Of a stretch of DNA of 15,163 nt, positions 5,710-14,178 are shown piece by piece. Every line of letters starts with the position of its first letter. Within the stretch, counting starts at the first letter, position 1. Source of the stretch: Acidimicrobiia bacterium (GTDB lineage Bacteria > Actinomycetota > Acidimicrobiia > Acidimicrobiales > Poriferisodalaceae); contig JALSTE010000219.1 in assembly GCA_026983855.1 (NCBI GenBank), positions 1-15,163 of the forward strand, in the 5' to 3' direction. Position numbers and translations under genes: made by a program. The notes below the pieces were generated by a model that did not search any database, was not told the origin of the DNA, and worked only from the letters and a program-made list of their open reading frames with translations.

Positions 5710-7044
5710 CAGCACCACCACCGTGGTGCCGAGGGGGGCCCACTGGTAGAGCTGGGCCGCCTTGTCGACCCGCTGTCGGACGCATCCCGCCGACCGGTAG
5801 GTGCCGAGCTGGTCCTCGCTCTGCATGGGCCTTCCGTTGGCGTACACGGGAATGGAGTGGAACCCGATGGCCAGACGCCTGCCCTTGGCGAAGCGGACCA
5901 TGTTGTCCATGGTGATGCCCCCGTGCCCGGCCCAGGCCTTGGGTGACTTGGAGTACACGGAGTAGGTGCCCGGGGCCGGGGTGAAGGCCTTGCCCGAGAC
6001 TAGATAGGAGTCGAACACCCGGCCGTCGGCCTCGACAAGCCAGACCCGTTGGCCCGAGTTGGAGTACACGATCCGTCGGCCCGTACCGGAATTGATCGGT
6101 ACGGGGGGGCCCACGGCCGCGACACCGGGGTTGGTGACCAACCAGTACCCGTCGCCCGACGGTCGGGCCGCTATGGCCGCCACCGGTTCCTCGGCCCCCG
6201 CCGTGGCCCGGCCGAACCAGCCGACGGCCCCGAAGGCGAACACCGAACCCGAATCGGCGGCCAGCCAGTATCCGGTGCCGGCGGAGTTGGCGCTGCCCCC
6301 GATGATCCTCTCACCGGTGAGGGAACCGGCCATCGAACCCCGGAACGGGGCGTCACCGAAGGCGAACACCCCTCCGTCCTCGGCGAACAGCCAGTAGCCC
6401 CGACCCGAGGAGGTGGCGACCATGGTGGTCACCGGCGAGACCAGGCGGAGGGCCCCGGTGGATCCGTGGAAGACGGCGTCGCCGTAGCTGAACACCCCGC
6501 CGTCGGCCCCGGCCATCCAGTAGCCGTGTCCGGTCGGGGTGGCGGCCATGGCCACGATGGGCTGGGCCAGGTCGATGTTCCCGGCCGAGCCGAGGAACTC
6601 GGCGTCGCCGAAGGCGAAGATCCCGCCGTCGCGTGCCGCCATCCAGTAGCCCCTCCCGGTGGGGGTGGCGGCCATGGCGACGATGGGCTGGGCCAGGTCG
6701 ATGTCGCTCACGTCCCCGAAGTTCCCGGCCGAACCGAAGGGGTGAACCCCGCCGTCCCGGGTGGCCAGCCAGTAGCCCTCGCCGTCGGGGGTGGGGGTGA
6801 TGGCGACCACCGGGGAGGTGCCGTCGACGTTGGCCAGGCTCCCCAGTTCGGGGGCGTCGCCGAAGGGGTAGACCTCGCCTCCCCCGGTGACGGTGACGGT
6901 GTAGGCGTCCCCGTCGGCCCGGGGGGCGGCCCCGAGTGGCACGGCCGCGAATCCCGAGAGCAGCAAGAGGGCGGCCAGGGCCATGAGCAGGCGTCGGCCC
7001 CGGTGGTTGGGGGCCGAGAGGTGGTGGAACTGGGTCTGAGTCAT
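5704..7044 (-). CDS. Secreted L,D-transpeptidase (YkuD) with GYW repeat domain
   Basis: A 446-residue exported protein. A signal peptide or anchor lies at about 18-40 after a basic stretch (NHRGRRLL). Residues about 50-301 are a tandem repeat region with GYW at 90, 132, 174, 217, 258 and 299, a 42-residue period of the form GYW-DGGVFAFGDA-F-GS, probably a beta-propeller-like fold. The C-terminal YkuD domain (about 320-446) has the catalytic pair His396 (GFHSIP) and the sole cysteine Cys421 in SAGCVR. The usual SHGC histidine is Ala here, a variant I believe occurs in other actinobacterial members. L,D-transpeptidases cross-link peptidoglycan or attach proteins to it. The gene lies 40 bases downstream of valS in the same orientation; no clear ribosome site is seen, and Met21 is an alternative start. 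Confidence 0.9.
   Translation of the reverse strand: MTQTQFHHLSAPNHRGRRLLMALAALLLLSGFAAVPLGAAPRADGDAYTVTVTGGGEVYPFGDAPELGSLANVDGTSPVVAITPTPDGEGYWLATRDGGVHPFGSAGNFGDVSDIDLAQPIVAMAATPTGRGYWMAARDGGIFAFGDAEFLGSAGNIDLAQPIVAMAATPTGHGYWMAGADGGVFSYGDAVFHGSTGALRLVSPVTTMVATSSGRGYWLFAEDGGVFAFGDAPFRGSMAGSLTGERIIGGSANSAGTGYWLAADSGSVFAFGAVGWFGRATAGAEEPVAAIAARPSGDGYWLVTNPGVAAVGPPVPINSGTGRRIVYSNSGQRVWLVEADGRVFDSYLVSGKAFTPAPGTYSVYSKSPKAWAGHGGITMDNMVRFAKGRRLAIGFHSIPVYANGRPMQSEDQLGTYRSAGCVRQRVDKAAQLYQWAPLGTTVVVLP
6142..6894 (-). repeat. Six-unit 126-base coding repeat (GYW repeats)
   Basis: Six units of about 42 codons lie inside the transpeptidase gene. The second and third are the most alike, with the 15 residues DLAQPIVAMAATPTG identical in both (encoded at 6655-6699 and 6529-6573) and nearly identical DNA. 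This points to a recent unit duplication or gene conversion. Confidence 0.85.
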
Positions 7045-7084
7045 GGCTGGATCCCGGCCCGGACCGGGACCCAGCGGGGACCTG

Positions 7085-9661
7085 TCAGTCCCCGGGTTCC
7101 AGGGTCACCTCTACCCGGGCGTTGTCGGCTTGGTGGAACTGCAGGTCAGCGATGTGCCCCGCACGTGACAGATCGGCACCGGCGGAGCGGATTGGAGCCA
7201 AACCCTCGGCATTGTCCGACACCACCACCCGGCGGACCGGAGTGCGCAGTGATCTCTTGGCCTCGGTCTTGGCCCGCCTGATCTCACCCAGGACGGCGGC
7301 GGTGGAGGTGTACACCCGGGGATCCCCGTCGCCGGCCAGGGCGGCGATCTCGGGGGCCGAGGGCCAGGCCTGGGTGTGCACCGAACCCTCCCGCCACCAC
7401 GACCACACCTCCTCGGCGGTGAAGGCCAGGAAGGGGGCGAACAGTCTCTGCACGGTGGACAGGGCCACCCGCAGGGTGTGGCGGCCCGACGCCGTCGCCC
7501 GCTCGCCGCCCTCGCCGTAGGCCCGGGCCTTGACCAGCTCGACGTAGTTGTCGCAGAACCCCCAGAAGAAAGCCTCGGTGCGCTCCAGGGCCCGGGCGTA
7601 GTCGAAACCCTCGAAGGCCTCGGTGGCGGTGGCGACCACACCGGCCAGCTCGGCCAGCAGGGCCCGGTCCAGGGGCTCGGTGATCTCCCCGTCGCCGTCT
7701 GATCCGTCGTCCCCCCCGGAGAGGTTCAGCACGAACTTGGAGACGTTGAGCAACTTGATGGCCAGGCGTCGCCCCACCTTCATCTGACCCTCGTCGAAGG
7801 CGGTGTCCACACCGGGGCGGCCGGACAGGGCCCAGTAACGCACGGCGTCACTGCCGTGTTTCTCCAGTAGGTCCATGGGGGTGACCACGTTGCCCTTGGA
7901 CTTGGACATCTTCTTGCGGTCGGGGTCGAGGATCCACCCCGATATGGCGGCGTCGCTCCAGGGCAGGCAGTGGTGCTCGAAGTGGGAGCGGACCACGGTG
8001 GCGAACAGCCAGGTGCGGATGATCTCGTGGCTCTGGGGCCTCATTTTCATCGGGAACACCCGATCCCACAGATCGGGGTCGGAGAGCCACCGCCCGGCTA
8101 TCTGGGGGGACAGCGAGGATGTGGCCCAGGTGTCCATCACGTCGGGGTCCCCGGTGAAGCCACCGGGGCGGTCCCTCTGCTCGGGGGTGTGGCCGGGGGG
8201 CACGTCGGTGGAGGGGTCCACCGGCAGATCCTCCTCGGAGGGCAGGAGGATGCCGTCGTGGTCGATCTCGCCGTCGGGTCCGATCCGGTACCAGACCGGG
8301 AAGGGAACCCCGAAGAAGCGCTGGCGACTTATCAACCAGTCCCCGTTGAGTCCCGAGACCCAGTCCCGGTAGCGGGCCCCCGTCCACTCGGGATGCCAGT
8401 GGAGCTCCTCTCCCCGGGCCAGCAGCTCCCGGCGGAGATCCTCGTCCCGTCCCCCGTTGCGGATGTACCACTGACGGCTGGTGACGATCTCCAGGGGACG
8501 GTCGCCCTTCTCGAAGAACTTGACCGGATGGGTTATGGGTCGGGGTTCGCCCCGCAGGGCCCCGCTCTCGGCCAGCATCTCCACCATGCGCTTCTCGGCG
8601 GAGAAGATGGTCTTGCCGGCCAGCTCCGCGTAGGCCTCCCCGGCCCGCCCGGGATTCCGGGACGCCCAGGGCCCGGTGCCCCACTCGACCTCGACCAGTC
8701 GGCCGTTGCGACCGATGATCGAACGGGTGGGCAGATCCAGCTCCCGCCACCAGGTCACGTCGGTGGTGTCGCCGAAGGTGCAGATCATGGCGATCCCCGA
8801 GCCCTTGTCGGGATCGGCCAGGGGATGGGGGTGGACCTCCACCTCCACGTCGAAGATGGGGGTGAGGACCTTTCGTCCGAACAGGTCGGCGTAGCGCTCG
8901 TCGTCGGGGTGGGCGACCAGGGCCACGCAGGCGGGGATCAGGACCGGGCGGGTGGTCTCGATCTCCACGGGGGGACCTGACCCGTCGGCCCGTTCGAAGG
9001 CGATGCGGTGGTAGGCCCCGGGGCGCTCACGGTCCTCGATCTCGGCCTGGGCCACCGCGGTCTGGAAACCGACGTCCCAGATGGTGGGGGCCTCGGCCTG
9101 GTAGGCCTCCCCCCGGGCCAGGTTGCGCAGGAAGGCGGCCTGGCTGGTGCGACGGGAGTTCTCGTCGATGGTGGCGTAGAGGTAGCTCCAGTCCACCGAC
9201 AGTCCGACGTGACGGAACAGCTCCTCGAAGGCCTTCTCGTCGACCTCGGTGAGCCTCAGGCAGAGCTCCACGAAGTTGGGGCGGGAGATGTGCACCGGAC
9301 GCTTGCCGGGTGTCTCGGGTGGTTCGAAGTCGGGGTCGTAGGGCAGGTGGGGGTCGCAGGCCACCCCGAAGTAGTTCTGGACCCGGCGTTCGGTGGGCAG
9401 ACCATTGTCGTCCCAGCCCATGGGGTAGAAGACGGCCTCCCCCCTCATGCGGTGGTAGCGGGCCACGGCGTCGGTGTGGGTGTAGGAGAAGATGTGGCCC
9501 ACGTGGAGCGAGCCCGACACCGTCGGGGGCGGGGTGTCGATGGCGAACACCCGGTCTCGGGGGGCGGAGCGGTCGAAGCGGTAGGTGCCGTGGTCTTCCC
9601 ACCAGCGGCTCCACTTGTCCTCGAGGCCCTCCAGGGTGGGCCGGTCCGGAACGTTGGTCAT
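7085..9661 (-). CDS. valS: Valine--tRNA ligase
   Basis: An 858-residue class I aminoacyl-tRNA synthetase that charges tRNA-Val in the cytoplasm. The HIGH motif is HVGH (53-56) in TVSGSLHVGHIFSYTHTDAV, and KMSKS is exact at 584-588. The CP1 editing domain lies between, and an anticodon-binding helical domain fills about 655-800. The protein ends soon afterwards without the long C-terminal coiled-coil arm typical of bacterial ValS. Together with the ICTFGDTTDVTWW editing-domain segment (about 293), this resembles the shorter archaeal/rickettsial-type enzyme. The ATG at 9661 (MTNVPDRPTL) was preferred over the upstream in-frame 9745 because similarity begins here; no clear ribosome site is visible. 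It is divergent from the diguanylate cyclase; I saw no T-box in the 133-base gap. Confidence 0.97.
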   Translation of the reverse strand: MTNVPDRPTLEGLEDKWSRWWEDHGTYRFDRSAPRDRVFAIDTPPPTVSGSLHVGHIFSYTHTDAVARYHRMRGEAVFYPMGWDDNGLPTERRVQNYFGVACDPHLPYDPDFEPPETPGKRPVHISRPNFVELCLRLTEVDEKAFEELFRHVGLSVDWSYLYATIDENSRRTSQAAFLRNLARGEAYQAEAPTIWDVGFQTAVAQAEIEDRERPGAYHRIAFERADGSGPPVEIETTRPVLIPACVALVAHPDDERYADLFGRKVLTPIFDVEVEVHPHPLADPDKGSGIAMICTFGDTTDVTWWRELDLPTRSIIGRNGRLVEVEWGTGPWASRNPGRAGEAYAELAGKTIFSAEKRMVEMLAESGALRGEPRPITHPVKFFEKGDRPLEIVTSRQWYIRNGGRDEDLRRELLARGEELHWHPEWTGARYRDWVSGLNGDWLISRQRFFGVPFPVWYRIGPDGEIDHDGILLPSEEDLPVDPSTDVPPGHTPEQRDRPGGFTGDPDVMDTWATSSLSPQIAGRWLSDPDLWDRVFPMKMRPQSHEIIRTWLFATVVRSHFEHHCLPWSDAAISGWILDPDRKKMSKSKGNVVTPMDLLEKHGSDAVRYWALSGRPGVDTAFDEGQMKVGRRLAIKLLNVSKFVLNLSGGDDGSDGDGEITEPLDRALLAELAGVVATATEAFEGFDYARALERTEAFFWGFCDNYVELVKARAYGEGGERATASGRHTLRVALSTVQRLFAPFLAFTAEEVWSWWREGSVHTQAWPSAPEIAALAGDGDPRVYTSTAAVLGEIRRAKTEAKRSLRTPVRRVVVSDNAEGLAPIRSAGADLSRAGHIADLQFHQADNARVEVTLEPGD

Positions 9662-9794
9662 AGGGGTGCACGGTACCGAGCCCGACCGGGGGTACTCCAA
9701 CACATTCCGAGCACAATTGGAGACACCCGGACCAATGAGCCGCAAAGCGTGGTCGCTCCGCTACTCTGGGTCGTAGAGCGAGGGGCGGCGGAAC

Positions 9795-11399
9795 ATGCCC
9801 ACCACCGGAAATCGAACCATGAGGCGAATGGGATCGGAGGCGGTCCGCAACGCCGTGCGTGTCCGCTGGGCCCGGACCGTGGCCGCGGTGGCCATACCCG
9901 CTCTGCTGGTCACGGCCCGGTTGCCGTCCGACCCCGCCCCCATCATCCCCCCGGTGGCCCTGGCCATCCTGTTGTTCTGCGTGCTGTTGCTGGTGGATCT
10001 GGTCGACCCCACCCGGCTGGGCATGGTCGGCCGGGCCTCGCTGCGACGGTGGTCGATCATCGGTCTGGTGGTCGACACCGGGGCCGTGGTCTCCGTGGTG
10101 TGGTTGGCGGGGGTGGATCCCCGGGGCAGCCTGTGGGTTCTGCTGGTGCTGCCGATCCTGGAGGCGGCCCTGAGGTTCGGAACCCGGATGTCGGTGTTCG
10201 TGCTGGGGCTCATGGTCGGGGTGTACATCGCCCGGGACGTGTGGTCGGCGGCCCGCTACCCCACCGTCACCTTCAGTCCGGCCACCGTGGTGCAGAGGGT
10301 GGGGGTGCTGATCGTGGTGGGTATGGTCGCCGGCTTCCTGGCCGCCCAACTGGCCCGGGAGGCCCGCCGCCACCGGACGGTGCGGACCCAGGCCGTGAGG
10401 AGGGCCCAGATCATGGCCACGGTGGCCGAGGCCACCCGGGAACTCACCTCGCTGGATCCCGGGGCGGTCTGGGCCAATCTGGTGGGGGCGGCCCGGCGGC
10501 TGGGGGTCGAGGGGGCCGGTATCGCGGTGGTCGACGAGCGGGGCCGATGGGTCACCCGCCCCACCCCCGGTGACGACCCCGCCCTGGCCCGGGTGGCCAT
10601 GATGACGGGCCCCGAACTCGGTCCCGGTGAGGCCACTGACATCGTCACCCTCGGGCCCGTCGGCGGCCACGTGGCGGCCCAGGTCCTGGCCGTCGCCGGA
10701 GGCGAGAGGGTGGTGGCGGCGGTGGCCGTGGGCGGGGTGGTGTCCGACCAGATCCTGGCGGCCCTGGACCTGCTCATCCGCCACGCCGGAACGGTGCTGG
10801 CCCAGGCCCGGGCCTTCGAGGAGATCCGGGTGCTCAAGGAGAGGCTGGCCCACCAGGCGTTCCACGACTCCCTGACCGGACTGCCCAACCGGGCCGAGTT
10901 CGACCAGCGACTCCGGCGGCGTACCGAACGGCGTACCGCGGCGGGCACCGGTCTGGCGGTGCTGTTCATCGACCTGGACGGCTTCAAGGCCGTCAACGAC
11001 CGTCTGGGCCATGAGGCGGGCGACATCCTCCTGGAGGAGGTGGCGTTCCGGATCCGGCGTACCGTCCGCCCCGGGGACACCGTGGCCCGCCTGGGTGGTG
11101 ACGAGTTCGTGGTGCTCCTCGAGAGGGTCGAGGAGGAGGGGGCGGCCCGGGCCGCGGCCCGGCGCATACTGCGGGCCCTGGACCGGCCGGTGCGCCTCGG
11201 CCGCCACGAGGTGAGCATCTCGGCCAGCATCGGCATCGCCTTCCGAGCCTCCGCCCCCGCCGACCCCGAGGACCTGGTGCGAAGGGCCGACCGGGCCATG
11301 TACGAGGCCAAGAGAACCGGCAAGGGCCGCATCGTCGCCATCGACGAGGAGCCCGCCACCGACTCCCGCAGAGGTCCCCGCCTGCGCAGGGTGGGCTGA
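9795..11399 (+). CDS. Membrane-bound diguanylate cyclase (GGDEF)
   Basis: A 534-residue protein that should make cyclic-di-GMP from GTP. About six membrane segments occupy residues 28-186 (28-41, 49-68, 86-104, 111-127, 132-146, 167-186). A basic linker and a GAF-like cytosolic domain (about 205-340) follow, then a short helix leading to the GGDEF domain (about 350-515). The active-site loop is a perfect GGDEF at 434-438, the substrate-region signature DSLTGLPNRAEF is present, and the product-inhibition I-site RxxD is Arg425-Pro-Gly-Asp428. No EAL domain follows. The start ATG at 9795 follows a GGCGGCGGAA stretch; Met9 and Met12 are alternatives. TACTCT at 9762-9767 could be a -10 but lacks a -35. 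The sensory input through the membrane part is unknown. Confidence 0.93.
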   Translation: MPTTGNRTMRRMGSEAVRNAVRVRWARTVAAVAIPALLVTARLPSDPAPIIPPVALAILLFCVLLLVDLVDPTRLGMVGRASLRRWSIIGLVVDTGAVVSVVWLAGVDPRGSLWVLLVLPILEAALRFGTRMSVFVLGLMVGVYIARDVWSAARYPTVTFSPATVVQRVGVLIVVGMVAGFLAAQLAREARRHRTVRTQAVRRAQIMATVAEATRELTSLDPGAVWANLVGAARRLGVEGAGIAVVDERGRWVTRPTPGDDPALARVAMMTGPELGPGEATDIVTLGPVGGHVAAQVLAVAGGERVVAAVAVGGVVSDQILAALDLLIRHAGTVLAQARAFEEIRVLKERLAHQAFHDSLTGLPNRAEFDQRLRRRTERRTAAGTGLAVLFIDLDGFKAVNDRLGHEAGDILLEEVAFRIRRTVRPGDTVARLGGDEFVVLLERVEEEGAARAAARRILRALDRPVRLGRHEVSISASIGIAFRASAPADPEDLVRRADRAMYEAKRTGKGRIVAIDEEPATDSRRGPRLRRVG

Positions 11400-11415
11400 G
11401 AGGGACCATTGGTAC

Positions 11416-11444
11416 TTGACGCCGGTCGGGGATAGTCGTTGGAT
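11416..11444 (+). promoter_or_regulatory. Possible promoter for the MFS gene
   Basis: TTGACG (11416-11421) is followed after exactly 17 bases by TTGGAT (11439-11444). Transcription would begin near 11451, which is a GTG in the MFS frame, compatible with a leaderless start there. The -10 is poor (second-position A missing), so this is a weak call. Confidence 0.35.
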
Positions 11445-12713
11445 ACTCCGGTGGCTTCCCCCCGCCGGTCCCGAACCAAGGCTCCCCTCCCCCCGGGATT
11501 CGGCGCTCTGTGGTCCACCGTCGCCCTCGATCTGGTGGGCTTCGGAATGGTCATACCGATCCTGGGCGCCTACGCCACCGACTTCGGGGCCTCGGGCCTT
11601 CAGGTGGGTCTGCTGGTCGCCGCCTACTCCGCCGCCCAGTTCCTGTTCAGCCCGGTGTGGGGTCGACTCTCCGACCGCATCGGGCGGCGTCCGGTGCTGG
11701 TGATCTCGTTGCTGGGCTCGGCCCTGGGGAGTCTCCTGACCGGGCTGGCCCCCACCCTGATCTGGCTCTACCTGGGGCGGATCGTCGACGGGGCGTCGGG
11801 GGCCAGCGTGGCGGTGGCCCAGGCGTCGGCCACCGATCTGGCCGACGAGTCCGAACGCCCCCGTCTGATGGGAATGCTGGGAGCGGCCTTCGCCCTCGGC
11901 TTCGTGCTGGGCCCGGCCCTGGGGGGTCTCGCCGGTCTGGTCGACCGCCGGCTGCCGTTCTACATCGCCGCCGCCCTGGCCGCGATCAACGCCGTGGCCG
12001 CCTGGCGTCGGGTGCCCGAGACCAATCCCCGCCATCTGGCGTCCAAGCGCCCGGTGATCGCCCGCCGGGAGCTGTTCAGGGGCACCCTGGCCCAACTGGT
12101 GATCGTGGCCTTCCTGGCCATCTCGGCCTTCAGCGGGTTCGAGGCCACCTTCGCCATCCTCACCGAGGACCGTTTCGCCTGGACCCAGGCCACGATCAGC
12201 GGTGTCTTCGTGGCCGTGGGCCTGGTGCTGGCCGCGGTCCAGGGGGGTCTGATCGGCCACCTCAGCCGGGCCCACGGCTCGGCCCGGGTCCTGGCCGGGG
12301 GCCTGGCCCTGCTCACCTCGGGCCTGATCGTGATCGGGTTGACCGATTCGATCCCCGGTCTGGCCGTGGGCCTGGTTCTGCTGGTGAGCGGACAGGGCCT
12401 GGTGTCACCCTCGATGAGCACCCTGGTGAGCGTCGCCGCCCCCGATCATTCGCGGGGGGCGGCCCTGGGGGTACAGCAGTCGGGCGGGGCCCTGGCCCGC
12501 ATAGTCGGTCCGGTGCTGGCCGGGGCCGTCTATCACTGGGCCAGCCCGTCGGCCACCTACCTGGTCGCCGCCGGGTTGGGGCTCGTGGCCCTGGCCCTGT
12601 TCCTCTTTACCCAACCCATGTTACCGGCGGGTAACTTAGGGGCTACGGGCGACCGCCGAGGGTCGCCGGGAACTCGAGGTGACGACGATGACCTTCTCAC
12701 TGGAGCTGAGTGA
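11439..12713 (+). CDS. MFS transporter, TetA/multidrug-exporter-like
   Basis: A 424-residue, 12-helix major facilitator protein. Motif A between helices 2 and 3 is GRLSDRIGRRPVL (75-87), the form found in TetA-type drug:H+ antiporters, and helix 4 carries LGRIVDGASGA. Substrate is not predictable; tetracycline resistance should not be assumed. The frame opens with TTG at 11439, and GTG at 11451 is an equally plausible, possibly leaderless start. The hydrophilic tail after about residue 391 (ending GDDDDLLTGAE) overlaps the next gene by 26 bases and encodes a palindromic operator candidate in its DNA. It follows the diguanylate cyclase after 39 bases, so it may be partly cotranscribed with it. 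Confidence 0.92.
   Translation: MDTPVASPRRSRTKAPLPPGFGALWSTVALDLVGFGMVIPILGAYATDFGASGLQVGLLVAAYSAAQFLFSPVWGRLSDRIGRRPVLVISLLGSALGSLLTGLAPTLIWLYLGRIVDGASGASVAVAQASATDLADESERPRLMGMLGAAFALGFVLGPALGGLAGLVDRRLPFYIAAALAAINAVAAWRRVPETNPRHLASKRPVIARRELFRGTLAQLVIVAFLAISAFSGFEATFAILTEDRFAWTQATISGVFVAVGLVLAAVQGGLIGHLSRAHGSARVLAGGLALLTSGLIVIGLTDSIPGLAVGLVLLVSGQGLVSPSMSTLVSVAAPDHSRGAALGVQQSGGALARIVGPVLAGAVYHWASPSATYLVAAGLGLVALALFLFTQPMLPAGNLGATGDRRGSPGTRGDDDDLLTGAE
12620..12635. promoter_or_regulatory. Perfect dyad, candidate operator of the acyl-CoA dehydrogenase gene
   Basis: GTTACC-GGCG-GGTAAC is a perfect 16-base inverted repeat 52 bases before the dehydrogenase start. A possible -10 TAACTT (12632-12637) overlaps its right arm. 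The size and symmetry suit a TetR-family fatty-acid-metabolism repressor. The site sits within the end of the MFS coding sequence; regulator identity is inferred. Confidence 0.55.
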
Positions 12714-13899
12714 GGAACAGACCGACCTGAGGGACTGGGTCCACGGTTTCGCCGAGGACGTGGTGCGGCCGGCGGCGGCCGAGTGGGACGAGAGGGAGGA
12801 GACCCCCTGGCCCATCCTGGAGGAGGCGGCCAAGATCGGGCTCTACGGCTGGGAGTTCATGGCCAACGCCATGATGGGTGACCCCACCGGGCTCACCATG
12901 CCGGTGGTGATCGAGGAGTTGTTCTGGGGAGACGCCGGTATCGGCATGGCCATCATGGGCAGTGCCCTGGCCGCGGCCGGGATCGCCGCCTCCGGCACCC
13001 CCGAGCAGGTCATGGAGTGGGTGCCCCAGTGCTACGGGGACGCCGCCCACGTGAAGCTGGGGGCCTTCGCCGCCTCCGAACCCGACGCCGGTTCCGACGT
13101 CTCGGCCATCCGCACCCGGGCCGTGTACGACGAGGCCACCGATGAGTGGGTGCTGAACGGCACCAAGACCTGGATCACCAACGGCGGCATCGCCGACATC
13201 CACGTGGTGGTGGCGGTGGTCGACCCCGAGCTGAAGAGCCGGGGCCACGCCAGCTTCGTCATCCCCCCGGGCACCCCGGGCCTGAGCATGGGTCAGAAGT
13301 TCTCCAAGCTGGGGATCAGGGCCAGCCACACCGCCGAGGTGATCCTCGATGACGTCCGCATCCCGGGGAGCTGCCTGCTGGGCGGCAAGGAGAAGCTGGA
13401 CGAACGTCTGGCCCGGGTGAGGGAGGGCAAGAAGGGCAAGGCCCAGGCGGCCATGCAGACCTTCGAGGCCACCCGTCCCGCCGTGGGGGCCCAGGCCATA
13501 GGTGTGGCCCGGGCCGCCTATGAGTACTCACTGGACTACGCCAAGGAGAGGGTCCAGTTCGGGCGGCCGATCATCAAGAACCAGTCCATCGCCTTCATGC
13601 TCGCCGACATGGCCACCGAGATCGACGCCGCCCGCCTGTTGGTGTGGCGGGCCGCCTGGTTGGGCAAGCGGCGGGGGTTCCGCAACGCCGAGGGCTCCAT
13701 GGCCAAGCTGAAGGCCGGGAGGGTGGCGGTGTGGGTCACCGAGCGGGCCATCCAGATCCTGGGCGGCTACGGCTACGTAAAGGACTACCCGGTGGAGCGC
13801 TGGCACCGCGACTCCAAGATCTACGACATCTTCGAGGGCACCGAGCAGATCCAGCAACTGGTCATCAGCCGGGCCATCAGCGGGATGCGGATCGAGTAG
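12688..13899 (+). CDS. Acyl-CoA dehydrogenase
   Basis: A 403-residue FAD-dependent enzyme oxidising acyl-CoA to 2-enoyl-CoA. The first family signature is AASEPDAGSDVSA, in the middle-domain region that contacts the flavin. WVLNGTKTWITNGG follows as usual. The C-terminal helical domain carries RVQFGRPI and ILGGYGYVKDYPVERWHRDSKI. Catalytic base is Glu383 in IFEGTEQIQQL. A Lys/Arg-rich insert after SCLLGG (LDERLARVREGKKGKAQAAM) makes it slightly longer than medium-chain enzymes. The ATG at 12688 has GAGGTGA at 12676-12682; an in-frame GTG at 12679 falls in that site. It overlaps the MFS end by 26 bases but may have its own promoter. Chain-length specificity is unknown. Confidence 0.95.
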   Translation: MTFSLELSEEQTDLRDWVHGFAEDVVRPAAAEWDEREETPWPILEEAAKIGLYGWEFMANAMMGDPTGLTMPVVIEELFWGDAGIGMAIMGSALAAAGIAASGTPEQVMEWVPQCYGDAAHVKLGAFAASEPDAGSDVSAIRTRAVYDEATDEWVLNGTKTWITNGGIADIHVVVAVVDPELKSRGHASFVIPPGTPGLSMGQKFSKLGIRASHTAEVILDDVRIPGSCLLGGKEKLDERLARVREGKKGKAQAAMQTFEATRPAVGAQAIGVARAAYEYSLDYAKERVQFGRPIIKNQSIAFMLADMATEIDAARLLVWRAAWLGKRRGFRNAEGSMAKLKAGRVAVWVTERAIQILGGYGYVKDYPVERWHRDSKIYDIFEGTEQIQQLVISRAISGMRIE

Positions 13900-14178
13900 G
13901 CCGAGCCGAGTGGACCAGGCTCCGGCACCGGCGGGCCCCCCGATGGAACTGGTAACCATGATCGGCTCCCAACGCCGAAGAGACGCCGTGGTGGCGTTCA
14001 TGGCCCGGAAGTTGACGCCCCGTCATGCGACACAGTGGTTGAATGACCGAGGGCGGTGTCGACCTGAATGTCATGTGTTCGGCCGGTTGAGCGGTCGAGG
14101 GCCGTAGCCGGGGTCGGGTCATCCCGACACTTACTCATTGTCTTGTTCATCGTCCCGGTCACGGTGTGGGAGGTGGTC
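13900..14178. other. Non-coding stretch between the acyl-CoA dehydrogenase and lipoprotein genes
   Basis: This 279-base gap holds only short reading frames without family resemblance or good starts. A hairpin lies near its right end, followed by a T-rich run. No tRNA or small-RNA gene could be recognised. Confidence 0.6.
14113..14128 (+). terminator. Hairpin followed by T-rich sequence; terminator or operator
   Basis: GTCGGG-TCAT-CCCGAC is a perfect 6-bp stem with a 4-base loop. The next 25 bases are interspersed with T (ACTTACTCATTGTCTTG...), unusual in this GC-rich window. It could end read-through from the dehydrogenase or act in the leader of the lipoprotein gene 51 bases further on. Confidence 0.4.

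Noticed and set aside
7045..7084. Terminator between valS and the transpeptidase
   Set aside because: A short TCCCGG/CCGGGA stem exists, but such GC pairings are expected by chance here and no T-tract follows.
6049..7281. 410-codon plus-strand frame
   Set aside because: It is antisense to the repeat region of the transpeptidase; its apparent repeats are the mirror of the GYW repeats.
9662..9794. T-box or other leader element before valS
   Set aside because: The gap is only 133 bases shared with a divergent gene, and no T-box sequence or specifier stem is seen.
9027..12275. 1082-codon open frame on the minus strand
   Set aside because: It is antisense to valS, the diguanylate cyclase and the MFS gene. 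The translation is low-complexity His/Gly/Gln/Pro-rich with no domain, a typical shadow in high-GC DNA.
13910..14107. 65-codon plus-strand frame after the acyl-CoA dehydrogenase
   Set aside because: It has a GTG start without ribosome site, no family resemblance and no conserved pattern; treated as non-coding.
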